Positions 33,601-46,140 are shown, counted from the stretch's first letter. The stretch is DNA of 64,000 nucleotides from Nephrocerus scutellatus (GCA_947095585.1 OX352765.1:89178965-89242964); one strand, 5' to 3'. Made by a program: numbers and translations. The notes: generated from the sequence alone by a model not told the origin.

Positions 33601-36600
33601 CGAGAATTGTAGTGGTTGTGATGATTTTCCTCCCTCAACAGAGACGTCACAAGTAAATTCCTGCAACAATTTTACAATTGGGAAGAAAGAGAGAGAGAGA
33701 GAAAAAGAGAAAAGAAGCATAAGAGACACATAGATAAAAAGGAAGTTGGTAGTTTTTTATTTGGTTTTGTTTTGTTTAATTTTAGTAAATATTTGACAAG
33801 CAAACTCTTGGCAAGGATGTAAAGGTAGATGGTAAAACACAATGGGACCCAACACACAACCAACGTTTTTTTTTGGTGTGGTTCTTGTTTGCTTCTGCTG
33901 TGTATTTCACGCTCTGATAAATTTAAATTGAGGGTTTTCCGCTTCGTGGGAGAGTATTTTTCGATAAAAAGAGGAATATAATGAGGAAAATGTTTCTCAC
34001 TTTTGGATTTATCTGCAACAGCATAAAACAGTATTCAATAAGCACTTTATGGCAATAAAAAACGTTGTGATTAAAAAAAGTGTAGGATAAAAACGTGAAT
34101 CGTCATTTTTATAAGCTGTTACATTACCACTCACTTTACACGTTGTCAGGTGAAAGTGTTGCCAGCTGAAAGCGTTCTCTTCTTTTGACAACCGATAGCG
34201 ACTGTCTATCAAGTTGGTTAACAAGCCAAAAAAAGAAACGAAACCATACTGGTCTACTTCCAATTGACGTTCACGAAGCTACATGAGACAAAAGTAAACC
34301 GATTCAGATTTTGTACTACACATTGTACTCATTAAAATTATACTAACCCAAAGGAAAAAAAATATCACACCACAATAAAAATTGTATGCTATACACCACC
34401 TCGTACGTATACGAACTGACATCTCACGTTCAGGTGAGTTTTGCAAATTTGCGACCGAAATTCGTACTCAGTTTGACAATCACCGAACAAGGCTTTCCTG
34501 ATGTCAAACGGGAGGCGACGCAAATGGTGGACTTCCCATCGATGGCATGAACCTTAATTTTCTGGACTGCAGAACTAGAAATGGGTGGCTATCGGTTAAC
34601 TGTGCGGATGGTGACACGGCAGCAAGGTAAACCAAGTTGGTTCTCAACCACAAAGTGCAACGGGTGCAGTATAGAACTGCCCAACGGCGGCTTTGGAAAA
34701 ACTTTTCGGGCTTCCACCCCTGCACATAAATACCAAAAGCGAGGCTGGATCAAGAGCCATCAAACTAAGAATTCTCAATAAAATTAAATTAAAAAGACCA
34801 GGACACACCCAAATAAAATTGGAAAATTAAACTGTTCAAACATCAGACTTAATGATAAAAACAATTAATTTCCAAAGGAATTATTCGATAAGAATACTCG
34901 AACGAAATCAAGTTGAAAATATTATAAGTACCCTTTCACACCATTCATCCATCTGGTACACAGTCGGATCAAAAACAAACACAGGAACCGGAGCAGGGGT
35001 TTTCGGACCTACAACCAAAATGCGAATACCCCTAGGCAGATCTCCATACTGCCAGCGGAGACTATAGCTATAGAAGCCTGCGCACTAGAATGTATCAAAA
35101 GAAGTAATAAAAGAACCGGGATATATGTGATCTCAGACAGTCAAGCTGCACTGCTAGCGCTAAAAAGTCCAGTCTTTTATTCTAAAACAACGTTGAGCTG
35201 CTTTTTTCACTTAAAAGAACTGGCCAAAACCAACAAAATTACTCTAATGTGCTCTCCCGGACACTCAGGCATATCAGGAAACGAGGCAGCAGATCTCTGT
35301 GCAAGAGAAGGAGCAGAAGGAGCCTTCACTGGCCTGAGCCTTCACTGGCCTGAGCCTAGTATTGCCTTCTTCAAAAGACAGAGTTAAAGAATGGTGTTAT
35401 CCGCCATACACTAACAACACTAGTCTGGTACTTAACAAGTCACGGTCCAGTCCATGGCCATCTCTTGAAAATGGGTAAATCCCAATCGGATCGCTGCCGA
35501 TTTTGTAACGAGGCAAAGGAAACATCGGAGCACATACTTTTCATATGTGCAGCCTTCAGGCTCGTACAGTTCTCTGACCAAATGCCAAACTAATCGAATT
35601 GGCAGACGTGGTGGTGGCAGAATTTGAACATCATTTGCGACTAGTTGAGCGACAGAAAAATTTAAGATCGAGTGAATACACTAAATAGAAGTGGGCCAAG
35701 TATAGATCCCTAAGGGACACCGCTGTAAAGAGGCCAGATGAAAGAACATCTGTCCCTTATTAGGATACACTTACAATTAAAATCCCCCCCCCCCCCTAGC
35801 ACTAATGAACTTGACAACAAGGTCAAGTTACTCACCTGTGCTTTTAATAAGGCGCTTTCTGCCTCCAGCCCTCTCATTTGTCCAAGAGGGAGACCACATT
35901 GGTGGACCTCGGAGTTCGGGCATTTCAGGAGCAGTTGCAGGAAGCTATTCAACGTAGCTAAGGCTACTAGATTAGAAGCTGACTGGAATGCTTACAAAGC
36001 ATCTCTAACTTTATAAAAGAGAATTAAGGACAGCCAAGCACTGTTCTTGGAGACTCTTATGTGATAAAATAGATGAATCTTCTGAGGCGTCTAGGCTAAG
36101 AAAAATCCTCGCAACCAATCCAATAACGCCGAGCTGCCTGAAAAAGACAGATGGCTCGTGGACTACTTCAAGCGAAGAATCGCTTGATCTGCTTTTAGAT
36201 ATCCACTTCACGGAAAGCTCCTATACGATAATTAATGTTGGCCTTGATAGGGCAGACACTTGTACAACTATCTCCAACGATCTGGTTAATAAGGAGAAAC
36301 TGCTTTGGGCGCTATAAAGCTTCAAACCATACAAATCTGCAAGACCTGATGGCATAATTCCAGCCCAGCTGCAAAGGACTACGGATATTATCCTTCCTTT
36401 GCTGGAAACAATTCTAAAGAGTTGTCTCGATCTGGTCCATATTCCAGTTTTATGGAGAGAAGTAAAACGGCCGTTTTTCATTTTCGCTAGAAGTTAACTC
36501 ATTTTGGGAGTTATTTTAGAGATTTCAAGGGACTTATTTAACAGAGCCGTCTTGCATCTTGTCTTGTCTCGTCTTGTCGAAGTAGACCTTTTCTAGAAAT

Positions 36601-39600
36601 TTCTTTAAACGTCTAGCTCCTCAATGTTCATATTACGAGTACTTATATAGTACTCCTGAGTCGTGATATTTCTATTTATTTTCTGAGTTTGAATTTGTTA
36701 GTGAAGTTTTTACTTTACTTTCTTCTTTTTGTTCAAATTCATTTCATTGAACTTTTGATTTTAGTTCTGCACGCAAAAAGTTACCCGTGGCTGTTCGGAA
36801 AAACGCCTTCATTATCCTGCCCTCTCCTGCATTTATAGAAAATAAGAGTAACGTGTATAGATCCCGTCATTCCGATAAAAAAAATGAACAAATTTATTCA
36901 TCATTTCAAGCCCATTTAATAAATCAACAATTTGCGATAATTTAATAGCACTCCATAGCAGTGACCCCCCAAGTGCTAAGAGCTCATAAATTTTAATGTC
37001 TCGCACCTAAAGTCAAATATAACGGTGTTGTTATTTCGTTAAGTGTTTTCCATTAGAGTGGCAGTTCCATTATTCTGTGATGTACTTAAAGTTCAAATAG
37101 AATGATGGAATAGCCCACACGTCGAGCTGTACGGACTATAATTATTGTTGCGAGAAGTGAGCAGCACTGGGTGTCGTTTGTGGGAAGTGACTGGAGGAGA
37201 AAACAACGAGTGAGCAGCACTGGGTATCGTATGTGGGAAGGGATTGGAGGAAGAAACAACAAACTCTTCTCGTAGTGAAAACAACGCAGATATCGGAGAG
37301 AGTGAGAGATTTTTTTCATTCACGTAAAGTAAACAACATTAAACCGCAGTCGATATGCATAACAAAAATAAGAGCCACCCCCTGGGAGGTGAGGTGATGG
37401 AGAACATTTTGTATAGCGGCAGACACCTCGCCTTGATAGTCATAGATAGACACATTACAAGATGGCGAGCCAGGACGTATGCATTGGACTTTCTCGTTCA
37501 TTCAAAAATGATTTAAAAAAACCAGACCCTGGCCAAGAAAAATAAGCATGTAGGTGCATGGAACAAGGTTAAATAAACAATTAAATTCTTTATTTTTCGA
37601 GTAACCACAGTTGGTCGAATGGAGGAGCGAAAGTTGGTCTCTCATCTTTGATAAAAATTTTTAAAGTTCCCCTCTCATTATTGATGCAAATGTTAAGACG
37701 AATTTTCACACATGGCGCAGTATGGGTTGATAAAAATTAGAAATGATTTTTGATAAAAAAAATGTTATCTTTTGGCACGCGTGTTGCATTGAATACCTCA
37801 TCCTCTATGTTATTTAACGATCGACGTTAGTTTATTATTTCTTCCTACATCTAGGCTTAATTGTCAGACGTGTGAGTGGATCATTTGAGGCGCACCCAAC
37901 GACCCAACAATAAAATCATTTAAGGCAAAGAGAGGTTTTTTATCCCACTGTTTCTTGTTGTGATTTTTTCTCTGTTAATGCGGCGCTAAACGAAAGAAAT
38001 TGAAAGGTGTACCCGGTGGAGTCCCGGAATCTAAATGGTTATGTCTTTGTTATAAAAAACGACTCGAAATAAATCGACGGGTGTAACGGTAAACTTATAA
38101 ATTTATGGTGGAATTTAAGAAAATATTCTCCTCAATTGAAAATGAAATGCCATATTAATTATTGAGCATCCCTACGGGAATTATAAAGTTAAGATAAAAT
38201 CAAAAAATCACAACAACGAACAGACGCCACCTCTGCTGCCTGTGGCGTTGGTTATTTTCTCAGCTGCTATTTCCTGGTTTCTACAAGTGCGTTGGTGTTG
38301 TAATAAAGCGATAACGAGATTTATAGTATATGTATATGTGTATATGAAAATCACCCTCACCGAATTCAAAAAGTACTTTTCCCGCCAAACGTATCACAGT
38401 GTCACAGGTGTACAACTGACGTATAGGACAGTAGAAGAATCCGACAAAAATTGCTTTATTTTCTGATTTTCTAATTCAGTTGGGGAATTCCTTTTATTAT
38501 GCATGTCGTGTGTCGTTTGGTTTACGACTTTTCCATTTCACTTGGAAGCTTGGGACGCCAAAACACAAACTTTAATTAGAAAATGCGCTTGGGGAACGCT
38601 AACTTAACTGAAAGTTGCGTATAATTAGATTACGTATTTGAAGTATATGTCATCCGATAATGACAATGAAATTTAACGCTAATTACAAAATTTATTTACT
38701 CGAATTAAGGTAGGGCGCCGTTCACAGTTTGCTATTTTTGTTTTTGGTATAGTTCTTTGAGAGTGAATTGCATTAGCGTTTCTTTGTACTCGAAAAATGT
38801 ATTCACTCTCTCTTTGACAGCGAGCTTCTTAAAGCCCATAGAATCCGTTGCGTCAGTTACCTCAACGTATTTGTTTTGTTGACGTTGCCGTATCTAACGC
38901 AAAGAGGTAAACCAATAAATACTTTGTCATCGTACAGGCAAAGAAAAACAAATGCCAAAAAAAAAAAAACTTCAAACTGCTGTGAAAGAGAACTGTCAAA
39001 GCATTTGCTGGAGGAAAAAGTTTAAAGTGGGTCAACTTTTTCCGTCGCTTTCATCCAATGCTTTGCCTGTGCGGCACTTTCTATACAAACGCGTGTGTTT
39101 CGTCAATCTGTCATTCGCATACGTCGCCCCAACCGACGCAACGGACCCTTTATCGTCAAAAAGAGAGTGACAAGAGTTTTTGGGTACACAGTAAAACTCA
39201 CGCTCGCGGAATCCTGTCCAAGGTTTGAAACATTAATTTTGAAGGGGCCAGCCCATAGAATCCGTTGCGTCCGTTGGTGCGACCTATGCAATAGACAACT
39301 TTTTGCGTCAACTTTTCTCTCCGGAAAATGCTTTGACAGTTCTCTCTTAATGTAGTTTGAAATTTATTTTGGCATTTCTTTTTGTTTGCCTGTACGACGA
39401 CAACGTATTTATTGGGTATTTATTTTATTTAAAGAAAGTCTCTCTCTCAGAGTAAATCCTGGTGCCAACTGTCAACTAATTAAACTTTAGACTTTAGAGC
39501 GAGAACCGCATTAAGGGGCCAGCCCATATTATCCGCTGCATTGCATTGACGAACTTTCAAATTTTCTCTCCGGCAAATGCTTTGACAGTTCTCTCACAGC

Positions 39601-40676
39601 AGTTTGAAGTTTATTTTGGCATTTGTTTTTCTTTGCCTGTACGGCGACAAAGTTTTCTGTGGGTTACATACGGCAACGTGAACGAATATGTCGCTGCAAT
39701 GGACGCAACGGATTCTATGGCATGGGCCCTTTAGGCGTAGACTGCCGTTGAGGACTTTGAAAAAGGAAGATAAAGAGAAAGATTTTGACATAAATGCGTT
39801 AAGGCCAGGACACAAAAAAGCGCGTTAGCATATGACAGAAGTTCAATCATAGGAAATCAACACAAAAGCATTCGTTGACATATGACAAAGTTTCAACCGT
39901 TTCGCCACTTCCTTCCTAATGAAATACTTTTGGGTTTTTCTGGAATTCGAACTTCGAACCTACTGGCCAGAAATCCAACGTACAAATTACTCCAACCGAG
40001 AAAAAGAAAAAGAAAGAAAACTAAAACGACTAAATGGAGATTTGAACCAGAACCAGAGACTTCTACTCTAACAATATTGCAATAGAAAAATGATTCTCGT
40101 TGATTGTGTGTTTGATTTCAGGGAATACCCGCCAACATGTAAGCCACTAAAGTCTAACGCGAAACCAATGTCATCTGACATATATGTATGTACATACCTC
40201 CAAGTGTATTCGTTCCTCTTTGCTGCTTTGGTGATGATGATTTTGATTCTGATTTTGATGATGTTGATGCTGCTGTTGTTGTTGGTGACTATGATGATGA
40301 TGATGAGGTTGACTAACCGCTGCATCAACTGCTGCATTGTTTTGATGTCCCGTCGCCGTCAAACTAACTAATTTATTATTACAGTTATTTTTACTACTAC
40401 TACCACTACTTGCGCTGATTCGGGCATTTTGTGAATTTTTACTAAGAACATCCTTTTGTTGGTGATGTGACTGATGTTGCTGATGATGATGATGTTTCTG
40501 TTGACCACTGTTGGCCGCATTCGATGATGTCGAAATTATATTCACCACAGACGATTTGAGGGGAATATTATTTTCACGATCGCTAACTAAAAGTAAATCT
40601 GGCGGAGCACTGCATGAGGATGGTGCACGTACTTGATGGTACATCAGTTCCTCAGAGTCTGTAGTGCATTCTTGAA
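27667..40676 (-). CDS. nkd: naked cuticle (Nkd), Wnt antagonist: last four coding exons
   Basis: Nkd binds Dishevelled through an EF-hand region and dampens Wnt/Wingless signalling. Minus-strand exons: 40676-40198, 33660-32752, 30564-30221 and 29266-27667 (TAG). Junctions join cleanly (HLE|EFTCDVSVEGG; RKARKQK|YLDHCYESRQRSLS; FQLNG|KPQANVSP). This gives 1109 visible residues, longer than the ~930 I recall for Drosophila. The first exon here begins mid-codon with QECTTDSEELMYHQ. The EF-hand (SFTFYDLDGHHGKITKDDIV) and SIGKSVVVPHCGSKTINVRL follow, then RRQHRYRPRKLIKSDDEDDD, LLYQKQTSARVKMLRKARK and LIGIIRESMEKNRLCFQLNG, ending with the His-rich tail HEHIHHHYHHFEEKDE. Long Gln, His, Asn, Ser and Ala runs lie between domains. 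The short exon with the start codon was not found in 40.7-64 kb. Introns are 6537, 2187 and 954 bp. No frame breaks. Confidence 0.95.
30987..31415. repeat. Tandem duplication in an nkd intron, ~220-bp unit
   Basis: Units start at 30987 and 31207 with AAATTTGACATCTGTCATTT and share TAATTTGGAAACATCATATC and ATACTGAACATGTATGTTA in the same order. Divergence is visible but modest. Confidence 0.85.
31681..32107. repeat. Second tandem duplication in the same intron, ~253-bp unit
   Basis: Units at 31681-31845 and 31932-32107 share AAATTTACCC, AAAAGTATAAGCATTTTAGT and AAAATGTAAAAGCTGTTTAT, and end in TGTCATGTAATG-like sequence. Confidence 0.8.
32255..32495. mobile_element. Fold-back MITE
   Basis: Inner inverted arms run from CATGGAAACTGCGTTGAGTT (32274) to AATTCAAAATGGCG and back from CGCCATTTTGCA to CAACCCAACCCAACTCACAC ... 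TTTCATGG (32483). No protein. A deleted copy lies at 24526-24600; GAGTTGAGTTTT-rich sequence at 60380-60460 may be a distant relative. Confidence 0.65.
34940..35650 (+). pseudogene. RNase H and Cys-rich tail of a LOA/I-group non-LTR element
   Basis: It reads SIWYTVGSKTNTGTGAGVFG, then RTGIYVISDSQAALLALKSP, then LMCSPGHSGISGNEAADLCA, an RNase H domain whose first catalytic Asp has become Val (YTVGSK). A frame change leads to the tail MGKSQSDRCRFCNEAKETSE at about 35465. The tail is closest to the pieces at 6640-6960. It lies in the large nkd intron on the opposite strand. Stops and shifts show it is dead. Confidence 0.8.
35640..35752 (-). pseudogene. Short RT fragment with GVPQGS-type motif
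   Basis: The minus strand reads SFIWPLYSGVP, then a TAG in place of Gln, then GSILGPLLFSVFTRS, the conserved RT motif of non-LTR elements. It lies between two plus-strand retroelement pieces. Confidence 0.65.
35738..36495 (+). pseudogene. Non-LTR element fragment: endonuclease-RT linker
   Basis: Frames read GRPHWWTSEFGHFRSSCRKL, then FNVAKATRLEADWNAYKASL, and later KPYKSARPDGIIPAQLQRTT and LKSCLDLVHIPVLWREVK, the usual linker and fingers of LOA/R1-type elements. It stops at about 36480 before the RT palm and carries several stops. Confidence 0.75.
37158..37262. repeat. Two tandem units of 53 bp
   Basis: GAGCAGCACTGGGTGTCGTT ... GGGAAGTGACTGGAGGAGAA at about 37158 is repeated with a few changes at about 37211. 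Located in the nkd intron. Confidence 0.85.
38829..39152 (-). mobile_element. GGGGCCAGCCCATA-type MITE, copy 1 (inverted)
   Basis: The ends read AAGCCCATAGAATCCGTTGC and (reverse) AAAGGGTCCGTTGCGTCGG. The interior, reverse-complemented, matches copies 2 and 3 (TTTGACAGTTCTCT; TTTGGCATTTGTTTTTCTTT; GCCTGTACGA). About 324 bp; no protein. Confidence 0.8.
39243..39410 (+). mobile_element. Same MITE family, copy 2, right end missing
   Basis: It starts AGGGGCCAGCCCATAGAATC, continues with CTCTCCGGAAAATGCTTTGA and TTTGCCTGTACGACGACA, and then loses homology. Confidence 0.75.
39513..39732 (+). mobile_element. Same MITE family, copy 3, both ends present
   Basis: The left end AAGGGGCCAGCCCATATTAT and the right end (reverse-complemented) AAAGGGCCCATGCCATAGAA then TCCGTTGCG are imperfect inverted repeats. 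About 220 bp. TTA-like bases flank both ends, a possible short target duplication. Confidence 0.8.
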
Positions 40677-42470
40677 CTGTAATGAAAGAGGAGGAGAAGA
40701 CAAAATAGAGGTCAGTTCATGAAAATGAAATTCCTTAAAAGAGTTATTTATTAAAATGAAGAAATGGACAATGTAGCCGAAATATTAACCAGACCCAATT
40801 GAGGCACAGCAGCTTATCCCGAGCTAAAATGCCGGAAAAGTTTGCAAAACTTTTATATGTGAAATTCCTATACCAAGCGGAACATAATCCGCTATGATTT
40901 ACACACAGAGAAATTACTGAAATTTAAATCTATGCATTGTGCTATGATGGTTTTGACAATAAAAATAGACAAACAAAAAATTTATTATTTTTATTTAAAA
41001 ATAAACCGAAAATTTTATTATTTTTTCTCTACATACAATTCGCTTAGACCTACCAAACATCAGTTCACTTTTACAATCTTGATGACAGGTTTATTGTCAC
41101 CGCAGAAAATCGCATAACAAATCATAACTTGCCCAATATTAACAGAGCACTTCGAACCACCAAGGAGGGTTGGTTTACTGCCCACAAGCGTGCATTGTTT
41201 TTTTTTTTTGTTTATTTGTGTTTCTTTGGACTTGCGTGAAAAAATTCCGCCGCAGAATTAACATCAAAGGGAAGTGTATGTAATCTTAAATCTTTAAATA
41301 CTTTTTATGACAGGCGCACACACACACACACACACGCACTGGACAAACTGGCAGCCAAAATGATTCGCCGTCATTTCATGTTTATAATTAATAGTTGCGG
41401 CTCCGCAAAAAGACCTCAGTCAGTCTGCGAGCCGAACGACATCGCCAATGACATAAACCACCAACAGAGCAATAGTTGGACAGTGGAATAAAACGGCCAC
41501 TGGTGCTGGTCATTCGCAACTCTTTAATTTATTCAATTCCATATAACTTTATTCCTTATGGCCAGTAGACATGCAATCGACCGGCCGACGCACACCCTGT
41601 TTACAAATTTTGTTTATTGCCGGAGGACTAGGTATAACTTTTAACCCCAAATCATGTGTTCCGATCGAGAAAAGAGAAAAAGCCAGTTAGTGTAGGTGCA
41701 ATGTAAGAATATTGTGAAAACCGTAAACATAAAAATTTCCAACAAGTTGATTTACAAGTACTACTAACTACTATGCTATATACCACCCTTTTAACGACTA
41801 CAATTATCAATACTACGAATACTATTACCTGTAGCCAAAAAGAACGTGAATCGTCCACCATCGTTGGCGATGTTTTATCGACTATACTTTAAAGTATATT
41901 ATAACAAACTCCTAACTTATAACTTGTAACTCCTCTTTGTCACTTTTCCTCCTGCTTCAGTCATTATGTCACACATAGCTGGATATAACTGGGAACCCTA
42001 TATACGCCATCAAAGCCTATTTCAATGCCCCGATTTATGTAAATATTTAAAATTCAGTATTCTAGAGGATTTATTTGAGAAATGAGCAGAAATTGACTTC
42101 TTGGATGCATTGTGGCAAGAAGACATATGACATGGCATAACAGCAAGATTTGCGCTACTACGGTTTTAAAGTCGTGCAAAAATTGAGTTCTGTAGGCTCT
42201 GGTGGGATGGATACTTAGAAATTCTTCGGTAGGTTATGTGGAAGAAGACACAACAAAAGAAGCTTTCGATTGGAGGGCGAGTTAGCCGATCAGGCATAAG
42301 GAGATGAAGGAGAACAATCGAAAGTGAATTGAGATATGAAGAAATCGAGCAGCATCACCTGGAATAGAGTTCGTTATCTGGCTTTTATTCAGGTAATATA
42401 TATATATATATATATATGCTTCTTTAATCTGGAAATGAACTACATGAGGCAGAAAAAAGCTATCATGACA
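40677..42470. other. Upstream nkd intron sequence (probable)
   Basis: AT-rich with a CA microsatellite (41319-41334) and an AT microsatellite (about 42401-42418). No gene is supported on either strand, and no candidate for the missing first nkd exon was found. Confidence 0.5.
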
Positions 42471-43170
42471 GACAGCCAAGCTACGCTAAGAGCCCAGGAT
42501 GCATCCCGAATCTAATCAAGACTGGTGGAGAAGTGCAGGGCGGAGCCAAACAGACGTGGCGAAGTGAACAAGGTACATTTGTACTCTGTGCCGGGACACA
42601 CTGGCATAAAAGGCCACGAAGCAGCGGATAGGCTAACAAATAAAGGGACAGAAACGACGCTAGTAGGGCCAGAACCATTCTGCGGTATAGATTATCGTAA
42701 AAAACTGGAAGAGATACGCAGAATAGGTCAGGTAATCGGAATCTGTGTTCTTAGGACCGGAACCTCACTGTGGTGTCAACTGGGCAGCAATGATAAATAA
42801 TATAATATAAGGGAAATAAGCTTCCGTCTCTCCTATTAGGATAATACCTACCCCAGGGCTTAAAAAATCCAAACGATTTATCAGGCCCTTTTCCTATAAG
42901 GAAATCCTTGATCTAGACACGAATGGTATCAGAAATCGGGTGAGCTTTCTCACACTTCTTACTGTGTCACCTTACGATATCACCTTATCAGAATTCTGTT
43001 CGGAGGTTGATGAATCATCCGTGCACATTCTCTGTGATTGTCCAGCATTGATCTGGTTAAGAAGACGTATTTTCCATAGGGCAATATATTCGTCGGCGGA
43101 TATGCGAAGCTCTGCCACTAATGACATACTATCCTTCATTAGGAAGGTAGTAGGTCTCTTAGATTAGTCA
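42470..43170 (+). pseudogene. LOA/I-group RNase H and C-terminal tail remnant
   Basis: The frame reads TDSQATLRAQD, then VNKVHLYSVPGHTGIKGHEA and ADRLTNKGTETTLVGPEPF, an RNase H C-terminal half. After frame changes, SSVHILCDCPALIWLRRRIF and SFIRKVVGLLD near 43015-43165 form the usual Cys/His tail. The N-terminal part and the RT are missing. Confidence 0.75.
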
Positions 43171-43562
43171 CACCTTATGATACAATAGATCTTTTTAGGT
43201 CGCAGTATCAGCCACTTGGGCTAGAGTTGTTTTATAAACAAACAAAAAAAGGCAAAAGGCTTTCGTTAGATGAGAAAATCTCCCAGACTTAAGACAAGCA
43301 CAAGAAATGTTTGAGAACTATAACCGAAAGAGGTCTCGCTCGATATTAGGACTAATCAGAAGTAATTAAAGAATCATTCCAGGGTTCCTAGCAGGTTATT
43401 GTAGACTAAAATGGCACCTAAAGAATAGAAGTGCATGACAGCTGTAGGCTGTATGGACATTCGGAGGAGACCCCGGGGCACTTTCTCAATGAATGGGGAG
43501 TAACGATCCGACAGAGAAGAGACCATATGGAAACCCACGAAATCTCGGAGTCTGTGCGCCAT

Positions 43563-44380
43563 TTACTGAACCATTAAGTTCCTAAGAGCCATTGTTATGG
43601 TGGAGCTGCTGTAGGGACGGGCATGAAGTGGCCCCAAAGCACCAGTCAGCGAGAGGCGCAATAGTTCCACATGGGTCGCAGTATCATCATCATATTTGGT
43701 AGATCTGATCATTATAGAGTCTAAGAGGTCAGGATGATTTTTGCAAAGCACACAAGTCTCGGATCGATATGTAAGTACTGGTATGACCATTGTCTTATAT
43801 ACCAGCAGCTTCGTTAAGTTCATGTATTTGAAGAGTCTTGACTGACTATTGCAGGCTTTAAGCAACCGTGCGCGTATTTCTGGTGTCATGCTGTTATCGG
43901 CTGCTACAGTTGACCCGAGATAGTTAAAGGATTGCTCTACTTCAAATTCGCGCTACACTATTTGAATTGAAGGACCAATGTTGGATCTCTTTCTACAACG
44001 TTAGGATGAAGAGGACGCAGGCCAGTCCATCCACTTGTCGGAGCCCGTTATAGATTTTGAATGGGCTTGATAGTGATCCGGATATTTTTACTTGGCTTAT
44101 CATGATCAACCTACATAGTCGTGTAAGTTTACTTGGGATGCCGAATCCTCTCATGGCTTTATAAAGTTCTACTCTGGCTATGCTAACATAGGCGGCTTTA
44201 AAATATGGTGTAATGAGTTTTGAGACTCTAGACATTTTTCCATCACCTGTCTAAGGGCGTAAATCTGATCAGTTATTGATTTGCCTGGGATGAATCCACA
44301 CTGGTATGGACCAATGATGACTTCTATCCTGTTTTGAAGGATAGAGGAGAAAATCTTATTAGCGGTACTCAACAACGTTA
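43563..44380 (-). pseudogene. RTE-like reverse transcriptase remnant
   Basis: On the minus strand: GPYQCGFIPGKSITDQIYAL near 44300, VELYKAMRGFGIPSKLTRLC near 44150, GLRQVDGLACVLFILTL near 44020, and TKLLVYKTMVIPVLTYRSET near 43790. The wording follows insect RTE-like elements (the usual form is FRQGDGLSC...). The catalytic YADD block is not intact and stops are frequent. Confidence 0.75.
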
Positions 44381-44559
44381 TACCAGGAAATTTGCTGCAT
44401 GTTGTGATATCTCCTTTCTTATGTATGGGACACAGAATGCCTCTTCGCCAGTCTTGCGCTGTTATTTCATCATCACTTCAGTTATTAACGTTGTTTCTCA
44501 GAAGCTTTTGAGTTTTGCTTTTAGGTTGCAATCAGCCAACTGATGTATGAACGACATTT

Positions 44560-45830
44560 GCCAGTTACCAGTTAATAGCTATTGCTTTTTCTGTTTTTAA
44601 CAGCAATAATACTTACAAATTCCCCAGACTTAATTGCTAGGTATTTGAAGGACTTGATCATAAACTGTAAAAGTACAGAAAATCGCTTATAACTGGCGGT
44701 AAATTTATGTTTCAACATACAGCAACTCGTAAAATGCACGACAAGTGCAGCATGACAGCAACATGAAAGCGTTTAATAAATAATTTATCTTTTGACAGGA
44801 TGTAATGAATGACATTTTTTCCTTCAATTATCATGTTAGGCACATATTGAAAAGAAAATTATATTTCATTACTTCTTCCTAGCTTCCTACAACTGTATAG
44901 TTGTATATTGCAGATTTTATTTGAGTATTCGACTCACATCATCTGACACCATCTGACACTGACAAACAAGAACTTTTGACAGCTATACTGTAAGTACACC
45001 TGACATCCGGTTTGTACATACTCGATGACGTTTCAATGAAAATCAAAAATGACCCTCTTTTGTTTGACTGAGTAATTAAAAATGTACATATTGAAAATTT
45101 GAAAAAAAAAAACCTTTAATGATTTTATGTGCGCTTCGAATGCGCGTGTGTCCGTGTGTCGGCTATTAAATGTTAAACACACCAATGACACACCCTACAT
45201 CGCTACATCATATCTCATGACAAGCAGGTGTGCGGCAAAAACAAAAACCAAACCGTCAAGTTCTATGTCATTAACGATTGAGGAATGAGAAGTACGGACT
45301 CTTACCGCATTCAACTGAATTTTTTCCCGATTAATATCAATTGCAGATTTATTAATCAAACAGCAATCAACAATCGGCATAATAATTTTTATTATGTGCA
45401 TTAAATATTTTTATTTATTTGATATGAATGAATGGGGCAAGTACGAGTCGAGTGTCACAGCGTATTAAGTTGTCAAGAGCTGTCTGCTGTCGCGGGTATG
45501 AAAGGCGGCTTGTGCAGTGCACTAAAACGATCAAGTAGTGTATCCGTCAAGATAGTCGAGTACCTCCATACACCCAATGATTTTTAAAATAGGCAAACAT
45601 GCGACATATGCAGCACCTTGGAACAAAATCGCACTTTTTTGGGCAAATTAAAATACAAATGAGAAATGATTCAAAATTATATTTCTTAGAACGTTAATCA
45701 AGTGAATGGACATTGACAAATCCATTAGTTTCTTTTCTTTGTATTGATAGAGAATCTTCTATATATATTTAATTCCATTTAATACATATCGTTAAGGTAA
45801 GCTATCGGAATTTTGTCAAAATTATTATTT
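44560..45830. other. Non-coding AT-rich stretch
   Basis: No supported gene and no clear repeat. Confidence 0.4.
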
Positions 45831-45837
45831 TTATCTA

Positions 45838-46125
45838 AATTGTTCACTTGTTTGTTAATCATCACATTGAATTATCCTTCTTGGGATGAATGTTTTAATA
45901 AATGTTGCAACAATCATTACATGTCATTGTATACTTTTAGGGTTAAGTCCATGATAAATATTACAACAATCATAACATTTCTTTCTTCTAAATTTGTAAC
46001 AATCATCACACTATATATACTACTAGGGATGAATCTTTTAATAAATGTTGCAACAACCATTGCATTTCATTGTATACTTTCAGGGTTAAATCCTTGATAA
46101 AGATTGTAACAATCATCACATCTAT
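45838..46125 (+). repeat. Satellite-like repeat with ~150-bp period
   Basis: The unit GGGATGAATCTTTTAATAAA ... GTTGCAACAATCATTACATT ... TTGTATACTTTTAGGGTTAA occurs at about 45880 and 46020. A shorter internal variant centred on GTAACAATCATCACA also repeats. A further unit lies at 47180-47300. Confidence 0.8.
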
Positions 46126-46140
46126 ACTAATATTATAAAG
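46121..46140 (+). other. Helitron-like 5' end motif
   Basis: TCTATACTAATATTATAAAG is the start I remember for insect Helitron 5' ends (usually after A). No RepHel gene is present, so any element here would be non-autonomous. The 3' hairpin end was not identified; 47470-47505 (GTGCGCGCAGCGC) is a weak candidate. Confidence 0.45.

Noticed and set aside
34009..34263. 85-codon minus-strand frame as an extra nkd exon
   Set aside because: The exon at 40198 joins directly in phase to the EF-hand exon at 33660 and gives the expected protein text; the 34.0-kb frame has no matching Nkd sequence and no clear splice sites.
41319..41334. CA microsatellite as a notable element
   Set aside because: Ordinary simple repeat; no further structure.
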